A DNA stretch of 36,758 nucleotides from Candidatus Yanofskyibacteriota bacterium (GTDB lineage: Bacteria; Patescibacteriota; Minisyncoccia; Minisyncoccales; UBA10102), in contig JAUYJF010000002.1 of assembly GCA_030688685.1 (NCBI GenBank), positions 1 through 36,758 on the forward strand, given 5' to 3'. The position numbers and the translations under genes are program-made. The notes beneath the pieces were generated by a model. It was not told where the DNA came from. It saw only the letters and a program-made list of their open reading frames with translations, and did no database searches. Below are positions 12,241 to 20,428 of the stretch, piece by piece (position 1 is the first letter of the stretch; each line of letters opens with the position of its first letter).

Positions 12241-12336
12241 TTCGCTTGGATCATGGCGGAGGCATTGAAAAAGTGAGGAAAGTGTGGTACGCATATCCTA
12301 GACACAGCGCTTATTTTGGGATTAGGAGGGTAGGGC

Positions 12337-12786
12337 ATGCTGGATCAAGTTGCTATGCCGGCGGAGGGTGCTGAATTTCCCCTAGGTTTCTGCGATAGTT
12401 CTTCTCCTCCTTTCCTGTTTGCCGGATTCAGTTCTCGTGGCTGGAGGTATGTCGGTCCCCCGCCATCGCAGAGGAGGGTAATTAAGGCGAAGCTTGTTCG
12501 CCTCGGCTCCGCGCGAGACCTCAGAGAGGCGAGGCAAATCGCCGACGAGATGGATTATTCCCTCGTGAGCGATCGGGCGCAAGAGCCCTTTACAGCCCTA
12601 TTTCCGCGTCCGGCACAAAAAGGGCTCGTGATCTTTGGCGGCTCTGAGTGGGAAAATGCACTCGGTCGGTTATTTGTGGTTTGTATCCGTGTCTCAGAGG
12701 GCGCATGGAACCTCTTCCTTCGTCCTTCTGACGAGCTCTTCGGTGAATTCTGCCTCTGGATGGCAGGAAAAAAAGAAGGAACATAA
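12337..12786 (+). CDS. Hypothetical protein (149 aa)
   Basis: Strong SD (ATTAGGAGGGTAGGGC-ATG), free of nested long ORFs on +, followed by a strong terminator. Confidence 0.7.
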   Translation: MLDQVAMPAEGAEFPLGFCDSSSPPFLFAGFSSRGWRYVGPPPSQRRVIKAKLVRLGSARDLREARQIADEMDYSLVSDRAQEPFTALFPRPAQKGLVIFGGSEWENALGRLFVVCIRVSEGAWNLFLRPSDELFGEFCLWMAGKKEGT

Positions 12787-12798
12787 ACTCTGACCAAA

Positions 12799-12840
12799 GA
12801 TTCCCTTGGTGAGCTTGCTCACCAAGGGGATTTTCTTTTT
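12799..12840 (+). terminator. Rho-independent terminator
   Basis: TCCCTTGGTGAGC-TT-GCTCACCAAGGGGA followed by TTTTCTTTTT. Confidence 0.92.
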
Positions 12841-12882
12841 CAGAGCTTCAAAAAGAGGCCGCAAAATGGTATGTGTTAAACA

Positions 12883-13935
12883 ATGGAGATACGGGAGGTT
12901 CCAAACAAAGAAGAATGGGAAGAGTTTCTCGCGGCGTGTAAGGAAAAGACCTTTTTGCAGTCATGGCAATGGGGAGAATTTCAAAACACGATGCGGGGAA
13001 AGGCATGGTATTTCGGAATATATGAAAGAAGCGTTCTTGTTGCCGCGGCTCTTTGTGTTCGGGTGCGGGCAAAGCGCGGATCTTTTCTTTTGTTTCCCCA
13101 TGGTCCTGTAGTCAAAATGCAAAATGCAAATCTCAAAGATCAAAATGACAATGTAAAATTCAAAATTCTTGAGACACTCCTTGAAAAACTCAGAGAAATT
13201 GCAAACAAGGAAGACGTGAACTTTATCCGCGTAAACCCCATATGGGAGCGCAATGAGGAGAACAGCCGTCTCTTTTCTGCTTTTGGATTCAGGAGGGCGC
13301 CTATCCAGATGCACCCTGAGGCCTCATGGAAATTGGATATCTCTCTTTCAGAAGAAGGGTTGCTCTCTGCAATGCGCAAGACAACCAGATACCTGATTCG
13401 CCAAACGCAAAAAAATGAAGATATCCAAATAAGGCAGAGCGCGGATCTCAAAGACGTGGAGGTATTCAGCAAACTCCACGAAAAAGTTTCCGCGCGTCAG
13501 AATTTCGTCCCATTTTCTCTTGAGTACCTCAAGAACGAATTTTCATCTTTTTCAAAAGATAGCAATATTTCCTTGTTTATTGGAACGGTCAAGGGGGAAA
13601 TCGCCGCCATGTCCTTTGTGGTGTTCTGGTCGGGTATCGGGTTTTATCATCATGCCGCGTCTCTTCCAGAGTACGCAAAGCTTTCCATTCCGTATCTGCT
13701 CCAATGGGAAGCGATCCGGGAAGCGAAAAGGAGAGGGTGCGCCCTGTATGATTTCTGGGGGTACGTGGATCCAAAAACCCATCCCAACCATGGCTGGGCC
13801 GGCCCTACGCTCTTTAAGATGGGATTTGGAGGCGCGGCCCATGAATATGTGCATACCCAGGATTTGCCTTTAACCTGGAAGTACTGGCCGACTGCTTTCT
13901 TTGAAGCATTCAGAAAAATGAAAAGGGGATTGTGA
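12883..13935 (+). CDS. FemAB-like (GNAT-fold) peptidoglycan bridge aminoacyltransferase
   Basis: FLQSWQWGEFQ start motif; PHGPVV; RKTTRYLIRQTQK; GAIREAKRRGCALYDFWGYVDPKTHPNHGWAGPTLFKMGFGG. Confidence 0.9.
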   Translation: MEIREVPNKEEWEEFLAACKEKTFLQSWQWGEFQNTMRGKAWYFGIYERSVLVAAALCVRVRAKRGSFLLFPHGPVVKMQNANLKDQNDNVKFKILETLLEKLREIANKEDVNFIRVNPIWERNEENSRLFSAFGFRRAPIQMHPEASWKLDISLSEEGLLSAMRKTTRYLIRQTQKNEDIQIRQSADLKDVEVFSKLHEKVSARQNFVPFSLEYLKNEFSSFSKDSNISLFIGTVKGEIAAMSFVVFWSGIGFYHHAASLPEYAKLSIPYLLQWEAIREAKRRGCALYDFWGYVDPKTHPNHGWAGPTLFKMGFGGAAHEYVHTQDLPLTWKYWPTAFFEAFRKMKRGL

Positions 13936-13944
13936 TCCATACCC

Positions 13945-14781
13945 ATGAAAGGAAGTTATAGAAGCCCAAAACGCATACGCAAAAAAAAGAGCGCGGCCAG
14001 CAGATTCATGAAGATCGCGAGAAACCCTTTCGCGTGGGGAGGATTTCTTTTTGTTCTCTGCGGAGTTGGGGTCTGGTATGGGGCGGCTTTCTCTGAGGCG
14101 GCGCAGGTGAAGACTGTTACGGTGTCTGGGGCCGCGACGCTTAAGCAGGAGGAATTGGAGTCTGCTGCCTGGGCTCTTCTCCCTCGGCAGGTTTTATTTG
14201 GAAGAACGGCAAGTATTCTGCTGGTAGACACAGGCGCCGTGCAAGAGGGGATTCTGCGGTATGACCCGATTATCTCGGATGTTACGTTGCGGCGAAGCAT
14301 TTGGGGGCGCGCTCTGCGTTTTCATATTCAAGAAAGAACACAGGAAGCACGGTGGTGTCAGCAGGAATGCTACTCTGTAGACAAACAGGGTGTGGTATTC
14401 CGGGCAACAGCATCCCGCGAGGATCCTATATTGGTGGTTTCTGGAATTGAGCGCGCGGAACTTGGAGCAAGGATCCTTGAGGAGCAGGTCATGGCTCCTC
14501 TTTTGGCATTCTCTGATCTTCTTTCGCATTCTGCCATCTTCCAGACAGAGCTCATTTCCATTGAGTCGCTGGATCCTTCTCAAAGGGAAAAGGCGGTAGC
14601 TCGGAGTTCTGAGGGCTGGGATATTTTCTTTGACCTTGACTCTGACATTGATTGGCAAGCCTCAAAAGCGCTCGCGGTTTTAGAGCATAAAATATCAAAA
14701 GAAGAGCGAAGGCGTCTCCAATATATTGACGTACGGTTTGGCGATCAGGCCTATATGTACCCTGGGGACTTGACAAACTAG
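13945..14781 (+). CDS. FtsQ/DivIB-like POTRA-domain division protein
   Basis: Basic N-terminus, single TM, POTRA-like VKTVTVSGAATLKQEELESA...PIISDVTLRRSIWGRALRFHIQERT. Confidence 0.7.
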   Translation: MKGSYRSPKRIRKKKSAASRFMKIARNPFAWGGFLFVLCGVGVWYGAAFSEAAQVKTVTVSGAATLKQEELESAAWALLPRQVLFGRTASILLVDTGAVQEGILRYDPIISDVTLRRSIWGRALRFHIQERTQEARWCQQECYSVDKQGVVFRATASREDPILVVSGIERAELGARILEEQVMAPLLAFSDLLSHSAIFQTELISIESLDPSQREKAVARSSEGWDIFFDLDSDIDWQASKALAVLEHKISKEERRRLQYIDVRFGDQAYMYPGDLTN

Positions 14782-14798
14782 CAAAAGTATTTTATAAT
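14770..14798 (+). promoter_or_regulatory. Perfect sigma70-type consensus promoter (TTGACA-17-TATAAT)
   Basis: TTGACA 14770-14775, 17-nt spacer, TATAAT 14793-14798, upstream of the 14829 CDS. Confidence 0.9.
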
Positions 14799-14828
14799 GC
14801 ACCCAAGATTGCACAATAGGAGGAAGAG

Positions 14829-15248
14829 ATGCCTGAGAGCGCAGTAGACCTTTTCAAGCGGGCAGCCCTAGCGACTGAACAGGAAATCCAGGAGGTCAAG
14901 GGCCAGGAGGATCAGCTCCGGGCGAAGGTCCATAACCTGATCCTCGGGGCGATGGAGGCCGTTCGCCCCTTCATCATGAAGGGGCATATCCAAGACCTCG
15001 GATTCAGCAACCTCACCCTAAGCCCCACAAGAGGGCTACGGAGAAACAATCATGGTGCCTCACAGAAGGACATCCTCCGGAGCATGGGGATACAGGGTCA
15101 TCTGACCCTCCTGAAGGTCCTCCTCCAGTTGTTCAAGGGATATGTGGAGGTATCCAGGGAGAAGGTCACGGCCAGGAGGGCCGAAACAGAGCGGGTCAAG
15201 AACCAGATTGATGAGTTCGCTCGAGAACTCGAGCGACTCGCCAACTAG
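14829..15248 (+). CDS. Hypothetical coiled-coil protein (139 aa)
   Basis: Consensus promoter, SD ATAGGAGGAAGAG-ATG, helical/charged composition, terminator hairpins downstream. Confidence 0.8.
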   Translation: MPESAVDLFKRAALATEQEIQEVKGQEDQLRAKVHNLILGAMEAVRPFIMKGHIQDLGFSNLTLSPTRGLRRNNHGASQKDILRSMGIQGHLTLLKVLLQLFKGYVEVSREKVTARRAETERVKNQIDEFARELERLAN

Positions 15249-15253
15249 CAAGG

Positions 15254-15289
15254 GTGCGGAGTGCGGGGCACACACCCCGCACTCCGCAC
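15254..15289 (+). other. Perfect GC-rich hairpin (15-bp stem, 6-nt loop)
   Basis: GTGCGGAGTGCGGGG-CACACA-CCCCGCACTCCGCAC. Confidence 0.9.
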
Positions 15290-15294
15290 TCGCG

Positions 15295-15325
15295 ATAACA
15301 CATTTACAGATGTGTTATTTTATTT
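15295..15325 (+). terminator. Terminator hairpin, overlaps the 3' end of the convergent minus-strand gene
   Basis: ATAACACAT-TTACAG-ATGTGTTAT followed by a T-rich tract. Confidence 0.75.
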
Positions 15326-17078
15326 CATAAAGCAAGATAGAGGTGCCGGCCTGGTCTACGGGTTCATGGGCCGAAAGCCAGCCATAGTACGTTGTGTCCT
15401 GGTCATATCCTGGGGCTTGCTTTGAAGATCCTCCCTTCAGCTCATTGAGAGAGATTGCGATCCATCCGCCTTCCTCTTGCGCTTCTTTGCACGTTCTCTG
15501 CTTTTCTTCTCTCTGGTCAGAGCAATTCATTTCAAGGTATTTTTCTCCCAGCCAGTAAGAAGGAGACTCGCCTCCAAAGTAGTGAAGCCGGAGTTTTTCA
15601 ATATTGTGCTCCTCAACTTTTTCCAGGAGGCGGTAGAAATCCTGCCCCCAGTCATAGTTGGAATCCACCGCAACCTCGTGTCCGCTCCGGGTCCCTCCCG
15701 CTGACTCATTGTAGAAGGAAATGAAATGGGGAAAGGCGCTCAGAGAAGAGAACGCGTACCAAGAAAAGAGAAGGGTGGCACCGCCAAAGAATAGTATTCG
15801 CGCGCGCATTCCCTCAAAGAATGGGAAGAGCCGGTTTCCTGCCCAGGCAATCAGCAGGTACGTAAAGGGGAGAACAGGAAGGATATGGCGTACCCCAATG
15901 TTCAGGTTTCCTGAAAGGGTAACTGCCCAGTAGATGGAGATAAAGATTACCGCCCCCCAAATGTCCAAAGGGATATTCCGTATCATGGAACGGAATCGCA
16001 GAAGCGCCAACAGGAGAAGCAGCAGGGTAAGGACGTGAAGAGCAAGAGGAATCTTGGTGAGGTACATGGTGGGGAAATACGAGAGTTTCCCGCCAGAGAA
16101 CACTTCCCCCATAAAGTACGTGGTGTTTCCAAAAGAGCTGCGCTGGCTCGCCATAAGCGCTCCTCTGGCGTATTGGGCAATGGGGCGCAGAAGCGGTTTG
16201 TCTGACATCCAGATTGCCGCTTGTTCTGAGGCGGTTATTTCTCCGGGAGAAAGATCTGCTATGGTGTCCCGCGTTTGGCGCTCTTGGGGATAATTCCAGA
16301 TATGGAACTGATACACCGGCCAGATCACGAGAAAGAGAGCAACGAAGCCTGCTGCCACAGAAAAAGATACGTATTTTGCTGTTTCGCGCCACTGGTTTGA
16401 GAGAAGTATATGGAGGATGGTAAGAATCCCCAGAGAAGGAATGAGAAGGATCATGCTGAATTTCAAGAGAAGAGCTATGCCCAAAGCAAATCCCGCCAGA
16501 AGAACATTCTTTGAAGTGGGGTTTTTCAAGAAAGACACCCAGGCAATGATCGCGAGGACAGCTCCCAGGGCCGCGGGAACATCCGTGGTGACCAGCCGCC
16601 CGTGAGCAAGAAGCGTGGGGGAGAAAGAAAAGAGAAAGAGAGCCGCAAGGGCTGCCTTGTCTCCGGCAATCTTGCGCGTCCAGCAAAAGAGCATCCATCC
16701 GCAGAGGAGAAGGAGCAGGATCATGGGAACTCGCGACCAGAAGATAATCTGTCTCGGGTCGTTCCCGGATTCATAGAGGAACTCGGTTCCCAGGTTGAAC
16801 TGCACCCACCAGGCGGGAGGGTCTTCCTGCTGCCACCATGGGCTTTCTGTTGGGAAGTTGAGATTAAGGAAGAGGAGGGGAAAAGCTGAAATATCTTTCG
16901 CGAGCGGAGGATGTTCAGGATTCACGCGGTAGTCCTGCTGGGTAAGGTACGAGTAGCCGGCCGGGATATGGGCGAGTTCATCAAAGGTAAGGGCGTCCTG
17001 TTTCATGCTCAAGAGCGCGAGAATCCCCATGATTCCCAAAAGCACTCCCGCTGTGATGGATGTCTTATTGAATTTCAT
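15315..17078 (-). CDS. Multi-TM glycosyltransferase, GT39/PMT (dolichyl-phosphate-mannose mannosyltransferase-like)
   Basis: DELAHIPAGYSYLTQQDYRVNPEHPPLAKDISAFPLLFLNL motif, many TM segments. ORF opens to 17141; start 17078 or 17102 likely. Confidence 0.82.
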   Translation of the reverse strand: MKFNKTSITAGVLLGIMGILALLSMKQDALTFDELAHIPAGYSYLTQQDYRVNPEHPPLAKDISAFPLLFLNLNFPTESPWWQQEDPPAWWVQFNLGTEFLYESGNDPRQIIFWSRVPMILLLLLCGWMLFCWTRKIAGDKAALAALFLFSFSPTLLAHGRLVTTDVPAALGAVLAIIAWVSFLKNPTSKNVLLAGFALGIALLLKFSMILLIPSLGILTILHILLSNQWRETAKYVSFSVAAGFVALFLVIWPVYQFHIWNYPQERQTRDTIADLSPGEITASEQAAIWMSDKPLLRPIAQYARGALMASQRSSFGNTTYFMGEVFSGGKLSYFPTMYLTKIPLALHVLTLLLLLLALLRFRSMIRNIPLDIWGAVIFISIYWAVTLSGNLNIGVRHILPVLPFTYLLIAWAGNRLFPFFEGMRARILFFGGATLLFSWYAFSSLSAFPHFISFYNESAGGTRSGHEVAVDSNYDWGQDFYRLLEKVEEHNIEKLRLHYFGGESPSYWLGEKYLEMNCSDQREEKQRTCKEAQEEGGWIAISLNELKGGSSKQAPGYDQDTTYYGWLSAHEPVDQAGTSILLYEIK

Positions 17079-18654
17079 AGATCCAGATTCGTTCTCGTTC
17101 ATGGAGTATTCCATTGGGATACTGTTCTCGCGCAAGAGCAAGGAAACGTGCCTCTTTATTCATGGTAAAGAGAAGATCGCCTGGCATAAATACGGTTGTG
17201 GCAACTTCTTCCGGATGCAAGTAGATGGCTTCCTGCCGATTCTCGGTGTACTGAATGAATCTCGGGACCTCGCGGGGCAAATCTCCTTCTGACATAACCA
17301 CGTACTTTTGGATTTCTTTGGGATAGGAATTAAGTTCATGCCCCACATCCATAAAACGGAGGGTAAAGGACTCTTCCAGCTCAGGGCTTTGCTTCCATAG
17401 AATAAAATAGGAGTGAAAGGAGAGGAGTGTTGTTCCCAGAAGAACAAGGGAAATTGCTCCAGCTTGCATGTATTGCCCGCGGGGAAGCCGCAAAAGAAAC
17501 CGGAAGGAGATAAGCGCGCCAAACCCCGCCAAGAGATACAATGCGGGAATCATGCCAATAACCCGTAAAGCATGCGGGATACCCTCGGAGGTGAGAACTC
17601 CCGGGAGAAGCAAAAAGAAAAGCCAAGCAAGCACGAACGCACCAATAAGGAAGGCGCGGGACGCCTCACCCTGCATTCTGGTTTTCACCAGGACAGCAAA
17701 GGCTTTGATGGTGTTTGCCATAAACGCTCCCAATCCAATAAGGAAGAAAATGCCAACCACGGCCGGGAGCTGAGCCTGGCCCGCAACATTGTGGCGCCAA
17801 TTCTGGTCTCCCGCGATATTGAACATCGCAAGGTGTTTGAGGGTGCTTTCCCCAAGGGCCTTCAAAGGCTGTTCCTGCGCGAATACGGAAATACCGCTTG
17901 CCCGGAAGAGAAAGTCTTCGGGAGTATTCAAGAAGTGCCAAAGAATAGGGGATGCTGAGAGAAGCGCGAAGAGAGAAAACGCGCTTGCTTTGAAAAGGAA
18001 CTCCTTTCCCCAACGCTCTTTTATCGCGAGGATAAGCCAGAGAAGGAGGGCGAGGGCTACGGCGAGAGCGCCGAGCCGAAAACTGATATACGTGTGGAAT
18101 CCCAGTCCAAAGATGAGCCCCGCGAGAATAAAGTCTAGAATTTTCTTTGTGCGCATTCCCCGGAATAGGAAGTAGGAGGAGAACACAAGAACAAGAGGAA
18201 GAAGAATAGCCCGGAACCCTATTCTGCTGAACATAATATGCCATACGGAAACCGCGAGGAAGAATGAAGACAAGAGAGCGATCTTTGCGGCATGTATTCG
18301 CGTAGCGGCAATCTGTCCAAAGAGCTCGCGAGTAAGCAGGAACTGCCCCAGCACCGTAAGGATTCCTATGAGAGCGGGAACAATCTTAAAGGCCCAAACG
18401 CTGACGCCAAACAATCCAAACGCGAAGGAAATAAGGAGAAAGAAGAATCCCTCTCTTCCGTGATTCTCAGGATAAAACACCTGAAACTCTCCGGTTTGTA
18501 AAATCTCCACCGCCGTGGTGGCGTTAATGGCTTCATCCGGCCAAAGTCCGGGAGGAAGCGTGTCTAATTGCCAAAGACGAAAGAAGGACGCAAGCAGGAG
18601 AATACCCAGAAGAGCAAAGAGAACGCCCTTTGATTTCACCATGTTTGAAAGCAT
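17065..18654 (-). CDS. Multi-TM glycosyltransferase, GT39/ArnT-like
   Basis: FFRLWQLDTLPPGLWPDEAINATTAVEILQTGEFQVFYPENHGREGFFF motif, multiple TM segments. Confidence 0.82.
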   Translation of the reverse strand: MLSNMVKSKGVLFALLGILLLASFFRLWQLDTLPPGLWPDEAINATTAVEILQTGEFQVFYPENHGREGFFFLLISFAFGLFGVSVWAFKIVPALIGILTVLGQFLLTRELFGQIAATRIHAAKIALLSSFFLAVSVWHIMFSRIGFRAILLPLVLVFSSYFLFRGMRTKKILDFILAGLIFGLGFHTYISFRLGALAVALALLLWLILAIKERWGKEFLFKASAFSLFALLSASPILWHFLNTPEDFLFRASGISVFAQEQPLKALGESTLKHLAMFNIAGDQNWRHNVAGQAQLPAVVGIFFLIGLGAFMANTIKAFAVLVKTRMQGEASRAFLIGAFVLAWLFFLLLPGVLTSEGIPHALRVIGMIPALYLLAGFGALISFRFLLRLPRGQYMQAGAISLVLLGTTLLSFHSYFILWKQSPELEESFTLRFMDVGHELNSYPKEIQKYVVMSEGDLPREVPRFIQYTENRQEAIYLHPEEVATTVFMPGDLLFTMNKEARFLALAREQYPNGILHERERIWIYEIQ

Positions 18655-18660
18655 TCCAGA

Positions 18661-18669
18661 ATTGTACCA
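18661..18669 (-). promoter_or_regulatory. Extended -10 promoter (TGG-TACAAT) 6 nt before the ATG of the minus-strand glycosyltransferase
   Basis: Minus strand reads TCTGGTACAAT-TCTGGA-ATG. Confidence 0.5.
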
Positions 18670-18732
18670 GATTATTTTGCAAGTTTCTAATTAGCTTTTT
18701 GGTTTCCCCTCATATCTCTGTAACAAGAAACA

Positions 18733-18760
18733 TTGACAAAATAGTTTTATAATGTATAAT
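18733..18760 (+). promoter_or_regulatory. Sigma70-type promoter (TTGACA-16-TATAAT)
   Basis: TTGACA 18733-18738; TATAAT 18755-18760. Confidence 0.8.
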
Positions 18761-18789
18761 ACATTTAGAGTTTGCCAGGAGTAGTAGAA

Positions 18790-19128
18790 GTGAAAAAGCT
18801 CTTTGTTTCTGTAGTGATCGCGACCCTGGTCGCGGCAACGATGATAGGCAGGGTGCCTCCTGTAGATACTCGTGATGGGTCTGTCAACTTCTCGTATTAC
18901 CTTATTGAGGTGAAACGGGGGGAGACAGAGGGAGAAATACTGGTAAGCATGCCTCCGGGTGTGCATATCAGTGGATCTGCGGGGTTTTCTTCCGTGGCAG
19001 CTGGACTAGCAATCTTGCCAATCAAGGCTGACACTGGGGTACTTTGGTTACATGCCCCTAAGGGCATGGAATTTCAACCGGGCGTGTTTCCAAGTACTAC
19101 GCAGTATGCCATGCAGCAACTCAGATAG
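18790..19128 (+). CDS. Hypothetical protein with N-terminal hydrophobic segment
   Basis: Promoter 18733-18760, SD CCAGGAGTAGTAGAA-GTG start, VKKLFVSVVIATLVAATMIG signal/TM, terminator downstream. Confidence 0.65.
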   Translation: MKKLFVSVVIATLVAATMIGRVPPVDTRDGSVNFSYYLIEVKRGETEGEILVSMPPGVHISGSAGFSSVAAGLAILPIKADTGVLWLHAPKGMEFQPGVFPSTTQYAMQQLR

Positions 19129-19135
19129 AGAAAAG

Positions 19136-19164
19136 GGGCGAGGGAGATATGAACTCCCTCGCCC
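19136..19164 (+). other. GC-rich hairpin downstream of the 118-aa ORF
   Basis: GGGCGAGGGA-GATATGAAC-TCCCTCGCCC. Confidence 0.85.
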
Positions 19165-19173
19165 TGAACAGTA

Positions 19174-19200
19174 TTAGCAGTCAACCCCATTGACTGCTAG
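19174..19200 (+). promoter_or_regulatory. Variant CIRCE (HrcA operator), TTAGCAGTC-N9-GACTGCTAG
   Basis: Exact 9-N9-9 architecture of CIRCE (consensus TTAGCACTC-N9-GAGTGCTAA), with symmetric arm substitutions, 25 nt upstream of hrcA. Confidence 0.8.
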
Positions 19201-19207
19201 TTTTTTT
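19175..19207 (+). terminator. Rho-independent terminator superimposed on the CIRCE-like element
   Basis: TAGCAGTCAA-CCCCA-TTGACTGCTA-GTTTTTTT. Confidence 0.8.
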
Positions 19208-19224
19208 ATGGTAGCATAGTCTTA

Positions 19225-19917
19225 ATGCCCCAGACGGTTCGCCAGCAAGAAATCCTGGAAGCAATTATAGAAGAGCATATCAAGAGAGCGAGTCCCGTAA
19301 GTTCGCAGGTTTTAGGTGAGGCACGGGATTTCGGGCTTTCTTCAGCTACCCTGAGAAGTGAGATGGCAAATCTCACCGAGCAAGGGTTTCTTGCCCAGCC
19401 CCATACGGCCGCGGGGCGCGTTCCCACCGATAAGGGATACCGCTTCTATGTAGATAGTATTCTTGAGGAGCAGAAGGGAAAGCGCAGCTTTGAGCGCTTG
19501 CTTCAGGAAATGGAAGATGAAATCCAGATCCTGCAATCCCTGACCCGGCTTTTGCGCGCTTCTGCCTCGGGGCTTACTATTGCCTACCTTTCTGACCGAG
19601 AATTCTTTTGGAAAGAAGGGTGGGAGGAGGTGCTGGAAGAGCCGGAATTTGAAGAACATGAAACGGTTGAGAGTTTCCTGCGTTTTCTGCAGGATTTGGA
19701 GAACGCGTTCGCGCAAGAGCATCTTTCTGCCGGAGAATTGCAGGTGTATATCGGGAAAGAGAACCCCTTTTCTCCGGTTGAAGATTTTAGTATTATAGTG
19801 AGCGGGCTGCGTCTTCCCAAAAGGCAGACAGGGGTTCTCGCGTTAGCAGGCCCCAAGCGCATGGCGTACCCGGAGAACATTGGCGCCTTGCGCCAGCTTC
19901 TCTGGTATTTTCAATAA
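19225..19917 (+). CDS. hrcA: Heat-inducible transcription repressor HrcA (reduced)
   Basis: RQQEILEAIIEEHIKRASPVSSQVLGE...SSATLRSEMANLTEQGFLAQPHTAAGRVPTDKGYRFYVD; C-terminal YIGKENPF...GVLALAGPKRMAYPENI; first in the grpE-dnaK-dnaJ operon. Confidence 0.93.
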   Translation: MPQTVRQQEILEAIIEEHIKRASPVSSQVLGEARDFGLSSATLRSEMANLTEQGFLAQPHTAAGRVPTDKGYRFYVDSILEEQKGKRSFERLLQEMEDEIQILQSLTRLLRASASGLTIAYLSDREFFWKEGWEEVLEEPEFEEHETVESFLRFLQDLENAFAQEHLSAGELQVYIGKENPFSPVEDFSIIVSGLRLPKRQTGVLALAGPKRMAYPENIGALRQLLWYFQ

Positions 19918-19922
19918 CATCT

Positions 19923-20411
19923 ATGGAAGCAAAAAAAGAACAAACAAAGGAGCAAATTCTCGCAGATCTCGAAGAATGCAGAAAGCAGGCGGATGAGTAT
20001 TTGCAGGGGTGGCAGAGGGAGCGCGCTGACGCGCAAAACGTAAAAAAAGAGATGCGGGAATACGCGGAAGCCCTTGCCCAGCACACCCGCGAATCGCTGT
20101 TTGAAGAATTATTCAGTGTATTGGATAATCTGGACCGGGCAGAGTCAGCGCTCAATGAAAAGGAGAAACAGACAAGCGTGACCCAGGGGTTTCTCTATAT
20201 CGCCCGGCAGCTTCGGGATGTTCTGGCGCGGCACGGGGTGCGGGAGATACCAACAGAAAAATGCCAGATGTTTGATCCTGCCATCCATGAGGCCGTGCAG
20301 GAAGTGGAAGAGGAAGGCATGGATCCGGGAACAATCCTGGAAGTGCTTGAGAAGGGATACACGCGGGAAGGAAAACTTCTCCGACCCGCAAAAGTTACAG
20401 TCGTAAAATAA
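19923..20411 (+). CDS. grpE: Nucleotide exchange factor GrpE
   Basis: [52 protein letters not shown]...[25 protein letters not shown]. Confidence 0.96.
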   Translation: MEAKKEQTKEQILADLEECRKQADEYLQGWQRERADAQNVKKEMREYAEALAQHTRESLFEELFSVLDNLDRAESALNEKEKQTSVTQGFLYIARQLRDVLARHGVREIPTEKCQMFDPAIHEAVQEVEEEGMDPGTILEVLEKGYTREGKLLRPAKVTVVK

Positions 20412-20428
20412 TATTCACGTATATCACT

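Noticed and set aside
11932-13169. CRISPR array suspected from iterated short repeats at 11932 and 13112
   Set aside because: Units are 7-10 nt, degenerate and without spacers; no cas genes in the window.
15814-16698. 294-aa minus-strand ORF
   Set aside because: Alternative frame inside the real GT39 gene; Ser/His/Pro-rich shadow translation.
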